Positions 7,853-9,441 of a stretch of 9,441 bases of DNA are shown here, one piece after another. The stretch is from Thermococci archaeon (GTDB lineage Archaea; Methanobacteriota_B; Thermococci; Thermococcales; Thermococcaceae): assembly GCA_003660485.1 (NCBI GenBank), contig QMUI01000020.1:1-9441 (forward strand), written 5' to 3'. Under the pieces are notes generated by a model, which saw only the letters and a program-made list of their open reading frames with translations, had not been told where the DNA came from and did not search any database. How positions within the stretch are numbered: position 1 is the stretch's first letter; every line of letters begins with the position of its first letter. The position numbers were made by a program, and so were the translations under genes.

Positions 7853-8545
7853 GGACACGTCACCGTAGATAATCTTCCTTATTTCTCCGTTCCCAAGCCT
7901 TAAGACGAGTCTTCCGTCCTCATCTATATCCTCAGCAATTCCAATGACCTCTCCATTTCCAAGAACTTTAACTGGAACGTTAAGTATCATGAGCTCCCTT
8001 GCAAGTTCCACTATAGTCCCTGGGGACTTCAAGTAAACCTCGTACAGCTCGTCGAGATTCTCTAATAGGGTTTTGAAGACGTAAATTAGACTAACTTCCT
8101 TACCCAGAACATCCTTCACGGCTATTCCGTTTTCCGGGGCGTCGTTGTTCACATTTATTCCGATGCCTAGAATGACTTTCTCCCCAACCTTCTCGGTTAG
8201 AATTCCTGATATTTTCCTGAAGTTCACTAGAACGTCATTTGGCCACTTAATCCTTCCGGGGATTGATAATTCTTCAAGTGTTCTAACTACCCCTATGGCC
8301 CCTAGGAAAACTATCTTTGGAATGTCCTGGGGCGCAACCTTCGGCTTTAAAACTACTGAAAGCCATAAGCCCCCTTCTGGAGAAATCCATTTTCTGTTGA
8401 GTCTTCCCCTTCCTCTTGTCTGCCTGTCGGCGACTACAACTGTTCCTTCTTCAACATCGAGGGATTTTGCAACATCATTGGTAGAAGAAATTTCCTGGTA
8501 GTAGATTACCTTTTTGCCAATTATAGAGGTTTTCAGGCCAAGCAT
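7838..8545 (-). CDS. birA: Biotin--[acetyl-CoA carboxylase] ligase, monofunctional
   Basis: The enzyme activates biotin as biotinyl-5'-AMP and attaches it to a lysine of a biotin carrier domain, in Thermococcales probably the carrier subunit of the methylmalonyl-CoA/oxaloacetate decarboxylase type. The 235 residues lack the N-terminal HTH found in bacterial BirA repressors, so it is a class I, non-regulatory ligase. The biotinyl-AMP loop GRGRLNRKW is at 45-53, with KWPNDV at 100-105, SGILTE at 113-118 and GIGINVN at 127-133. A small C-terminal SH3-like domain covers about 188-235. Length and sequence resemble the structurally known P. horikoshii enzyme. A palindromic TATA box is centred 25-26 bases before the ATG, and there is no Shine-Dalgarno, which predicts a leaderless mRNA. 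Confidence 0.95.
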   Translation of the reverse strand: MLGLKTSIIGKKVIYYQEISSTNDVAKSLDVEEGTVVVADRQTRGRGRLNRKWISPEGGLWLSVVLKPKVAPQDIPKIVFLGAIGVVRTLEELSIPGRIKWPNDVLVNFRKISGILTEKVGEKVILGIGINVNNDAPENGIAVKDVLGKEVSLIYVFKTLLENLDELYEVYLKSPGTIVELARELMILNVPVKVLGNGEVIGIAEDIDEDGRLVLRLGNGEIRKIIYGDVSLRFL

Positions 8546-8560
8546 ATCTTAACCTAACCG

Positions 8561-8575
8561 CAAGGTTTATAAAAA
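8561..8575. promoter_or_regulatory. Palindromic TATA box between birA and tRNA-Phe, possibly bidirectional
   Basis: TTTATAAA (8566-8573) reads the same on both strands. To the right it lies about 33 bases before the tRNA-Phe gene, with CGCAAGG as a good BRE. To the left it lies about 25 bases before the birA ATG. No other good TATA box is seen for either gene in the 57 bases between them. Confidence 0.6.
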
Positions 8576-8602
8576 CCATACTTCACCATAACTTTCGAGG
8601 GT

Positions 8603-8679
8603 GGGGCGGTAGCTCAGCCTGGGAGAGCACCGGACTGAAGATCCGGGTGTCGGGGGTTCAAATCCCCCCCGCCCCACCA
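8603..8679 (+). tRNA. tRNA-Phe (anticodon GAA)
   Basis: A full cloverleaf can be drawn. Acceptor GGGGCGG pairs with CCGCCCC, followed by discriminator A and an encoded CCA. The D-arm is GCTC/GAGC. The anticodon stem CCGGA/TCCGG holds loop CTGAAGA with anticodon GAA. The T-arm is GGGGG TTCAAAT CCCCC. There is no intron. It is first in a tandem with tRNA-Gly, 8 bases apart, and is probably co-transcribed from the TATA box at 8566. Confidence 0.97.
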
Positions 8680-8687
8680 GTGTTTGT

Positions 8688-8765
8688 GCGGTGGTAGTCT
8701 AGCCTGGTCTAGGACGCCGGCCTTCCGAGCCGGCGACCCGGGTTCAAATCCCGGCCACCGCACCA
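8688..8765 (+). tRNA. tRNA-Gly (anticodon TCC)
   Basis: Acceptor GCGGTGG pairs with CCACCGC, followed by discriminator A and an encoded CCA. The anticodon stem CCGGC/GCCGG holds loop CTTCCGA with anticodon TCC. The T-arm is CCGGG TTCAAAT CCCGG. The D-stem GTC/GAC has an enlarged loop. There is no intron. It has no promoter of its own in the 8-base gap after tRNA-Phe. Confidence 0.97.
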
Positions 8766-8768
8766 TTC

Positions 8769-8785
8769 TTCTAAAAATTTTAGAA
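8769..8785. repeat. Perfect short palindrome just after tRNA-Gly
   Basis: TTCTAAAA-A-TTTTAGAA is an exact inverted repeat with a one-base centre, 3 bases after the CCA. It could fold in the tRNA precursor trailer and mark RNase Z processing or termination, or be a protein site. The stem is A/T-rich and weak. Confidence 0.4.
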
Positions 8786-8804
8786 ACCCTTCCTGGAGTA
8801 GCTG

Positions 8805-8812
8805 TTTTTCTT
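8805..8812 (+). terminator. T-run terminator of the tRNA pair
   Basis: TTTTTCTT lies about 40 bases after tRNA-Gly. It is the first T-rich run downstream on the plus strand and is suited to archaeal termination. Confidence 0.4.
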
Positions 8813-9250
8813 AGATTCCCTGATCCTTCCTCAAATTTGTTAATCCCCTGCTCTTTGGTCTTTGGAGGGTTTTAGTAATATGTTGTGAAAATATCACTAA
8901 ATGTTCAAATTTTGGTCATATTATGTAACGAATTTTCTTCAAATTTACCTGTTAAATCAGTAGATATCTTGGTTATATACTGACGCACGATGTATTCTGA
9001 GTTTTTGGCATGATAAAACATGGGAGAGAAGTAGCGGATAAGAGAAGGTCTCAGACCCTTTTGGAGTTTATGAGGTAGTTTAACTGTTGAATATTCTGGA
9101 GCTGTATCTCCTCTATACATTGAATTACAAGGTTTGTAGCCCGAGCTTAGATTTGCCTTATTGAGTAGGATAAATACCCTTCATCGAAAGGCTTATAATA
9201 TTGGGGCTTTCTTAGGAGATATTGAGAGAATCGCACGAAAAATCGCGCCT
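8813..9250 (+). promoter_or_regulatory. CRISPR leader region (gene-free stretch before the array)
   Basis: No convincing gene is seen here; short open frames lack family features. The A+T-rich stretch ends directly at the first repeat and is on the side expected for the leader, given repeat orientation. Pyrococcal leaders run to some hundreds of bases, so most of this may be leader, but its left boundary is not visible. It holds three copies of TCAAATTT (8831, 8905, 8939), a GGTCT-C-AGACC inverted repeat (9047-9057), and two copies of AATCGC just before the array (9230 and 9241). It ends in a clear promoter. Confidence 0.65.
9184..9200 (+). promoter_or_regulatory. BRE/TATA promoter for the pre-crRNA
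   Basis: TCGAAAGG (a strong BRE) is followed by CTTATAATA. The TATA centre near 9196 predicts transcription start near 9222, about 29 bases before the first repeat. This fits a leader-driven precursor transcript on the plus strand. Confidence 0.65.
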
Positions 9251-9441
9251 GTTCCAATAAGACTAAAAGAGAATTGAAAGAGGATTTTATTGCCTCAATG
9301 ATTAACCTCTCCGCTTCCCGAACGTGTTCCAATAAGACTAAAAGAGAATTGAAAGATCACGAGGTTCGGCGTTATAATGTCTATCGTCTCTGTTGCTGGT
9401 TCCAATAAGACTAAAAGAGAATTGAAAGACAGACATTACAC
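9251..9441 (+). CRISPR. CRISPR array, first three repeats (continues beyond the right edge)
   Basis: Three identical 30-base repeats lie at 9251-9280, 9326-9355 and 9399-9428. They start GTTCCAATAAG and end GAATTGAAAG. The repeat is close to that of P. furiosus, seemingly differing by one base in the middle. The last eight bases ATTGAAAG equal the 5' tag of mature crRNAs in that species, so Cas6 would cut 8 bases before each spacer and the array is read on the plus strand. Spacer 1 is 9281-9325 (45 bases) and spacer 2 is 9356-9398 (43 bases), both longer than the common 36-39. Spacer 3 is cut off after 13 bases. These are leader-proximal, so they should be the newest acquisitions. No cas gene is in the window. 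Confidence 0.97.

Noticed and set aside
8603..8765. The tRNA pair as an attachment site for an integrated element.
   Set aside because: No partial tRNA copy, integrase gene or direct repeat of a tRNA 3' end was found in the window.
8684..8875. Open frame of 63 codons on the plus strand.
   Set aside because: It runs straight through the tRNA-Gly gene and has a composition typical of translated tRNA.
8889..8896. TATCAC half-site reminiscent of the Thermococcales glycolytic motif (TATCAC-N5-GTGATA).
   Set aside because: The matching GTGATA half at the required spacing is absent.
8905..9120. Open frame of 71 codons on the minus strand in the leader region.
   Set aside because: No recognisable motif, no good ribosome binding site or TATA, and it lies in the probable CRISPR leader.
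9147..9332. Open frame of 61 codons on the minus strand.
   Set aside because: It crosses the CRISPR leader, the first repeat, spacer 1 and part of repeat 2; it is a chance frame in the array.

Overview
The window looks like a piece of a hyperthermophilic euryarchaeal chromosome of the order Thermococcales, most likely genus Pyrococcus. Four things point that way. The CRISPR repeat is 30 nt, ends in ATTGAAAG and looks nearly identical to the P. furiosus repeat. There is a WtpABC-type tungstate transporter. A 235-residue biotin ligase without an HTH domain closely resembles the P. horikoshii enzyme from memory. Promoters are archaeal BRE/TATA, many set about 26 nt before the start codon (leaderless mRNAs). 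The species cannot be fixed from the sequence alone.

Left part (1-5530, all minus strand, so read from right to left): wtpA, a DUF4143-type AAA ATPase, a decayed isoprenylcysteine-methyltransferase-like gene, wtpB, an OLD/AAA_15-like ATPase, a TOPRIM-domain protein, and the first 42 codons of wtpC. The three tungstate transporter genes encode the lipoprotein, the permease and the ATPase. They are pulled apart by two unrelated insertions: the DUF4143 ATPase plus the relic between wtpA and wtpB, and the ATPase/TOPRIM pair between wtpB and wtpC. The pair resembles two-component ATPase-nuclease defence systems and is the best candidate here for an undescribed system. Its last stop codon lies inside the Shine-Dalgarno sequence of wtpC, so transporter ATPase synthesis now appears tied to translation of the inserted pair.

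Middle part (5531-7852, plus strand): a divergent promoter region, then cpgS and 2-phosphoglycerate kinase, overlapping by 17 nt. Together they predict the two-step route 2-phosphoglycerate -> 2,3-bisphosphoglycerate -> cyclic 2,3-diphosphoglycerate, a thermoprotectant known from methanogens. The kinase gene converges on and slightly overlaps birA (minus strand, 7838-8545).

Right part (8546-9441): one palindromic TATA box lies between birA and a tandem tRNA-Phe(GAA)-tRNA-Gly(TCC) pair and is correctly spaced for both. About 485 bp without a credible gene follows. Its right end carries a clear BRE/TATA and is the leader of a CRISPR array that starts at 9251 and runs off the window. The array reads on the plus strand: three identical repeats, two complete spacers and a partial third. 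No cas gene is visible.
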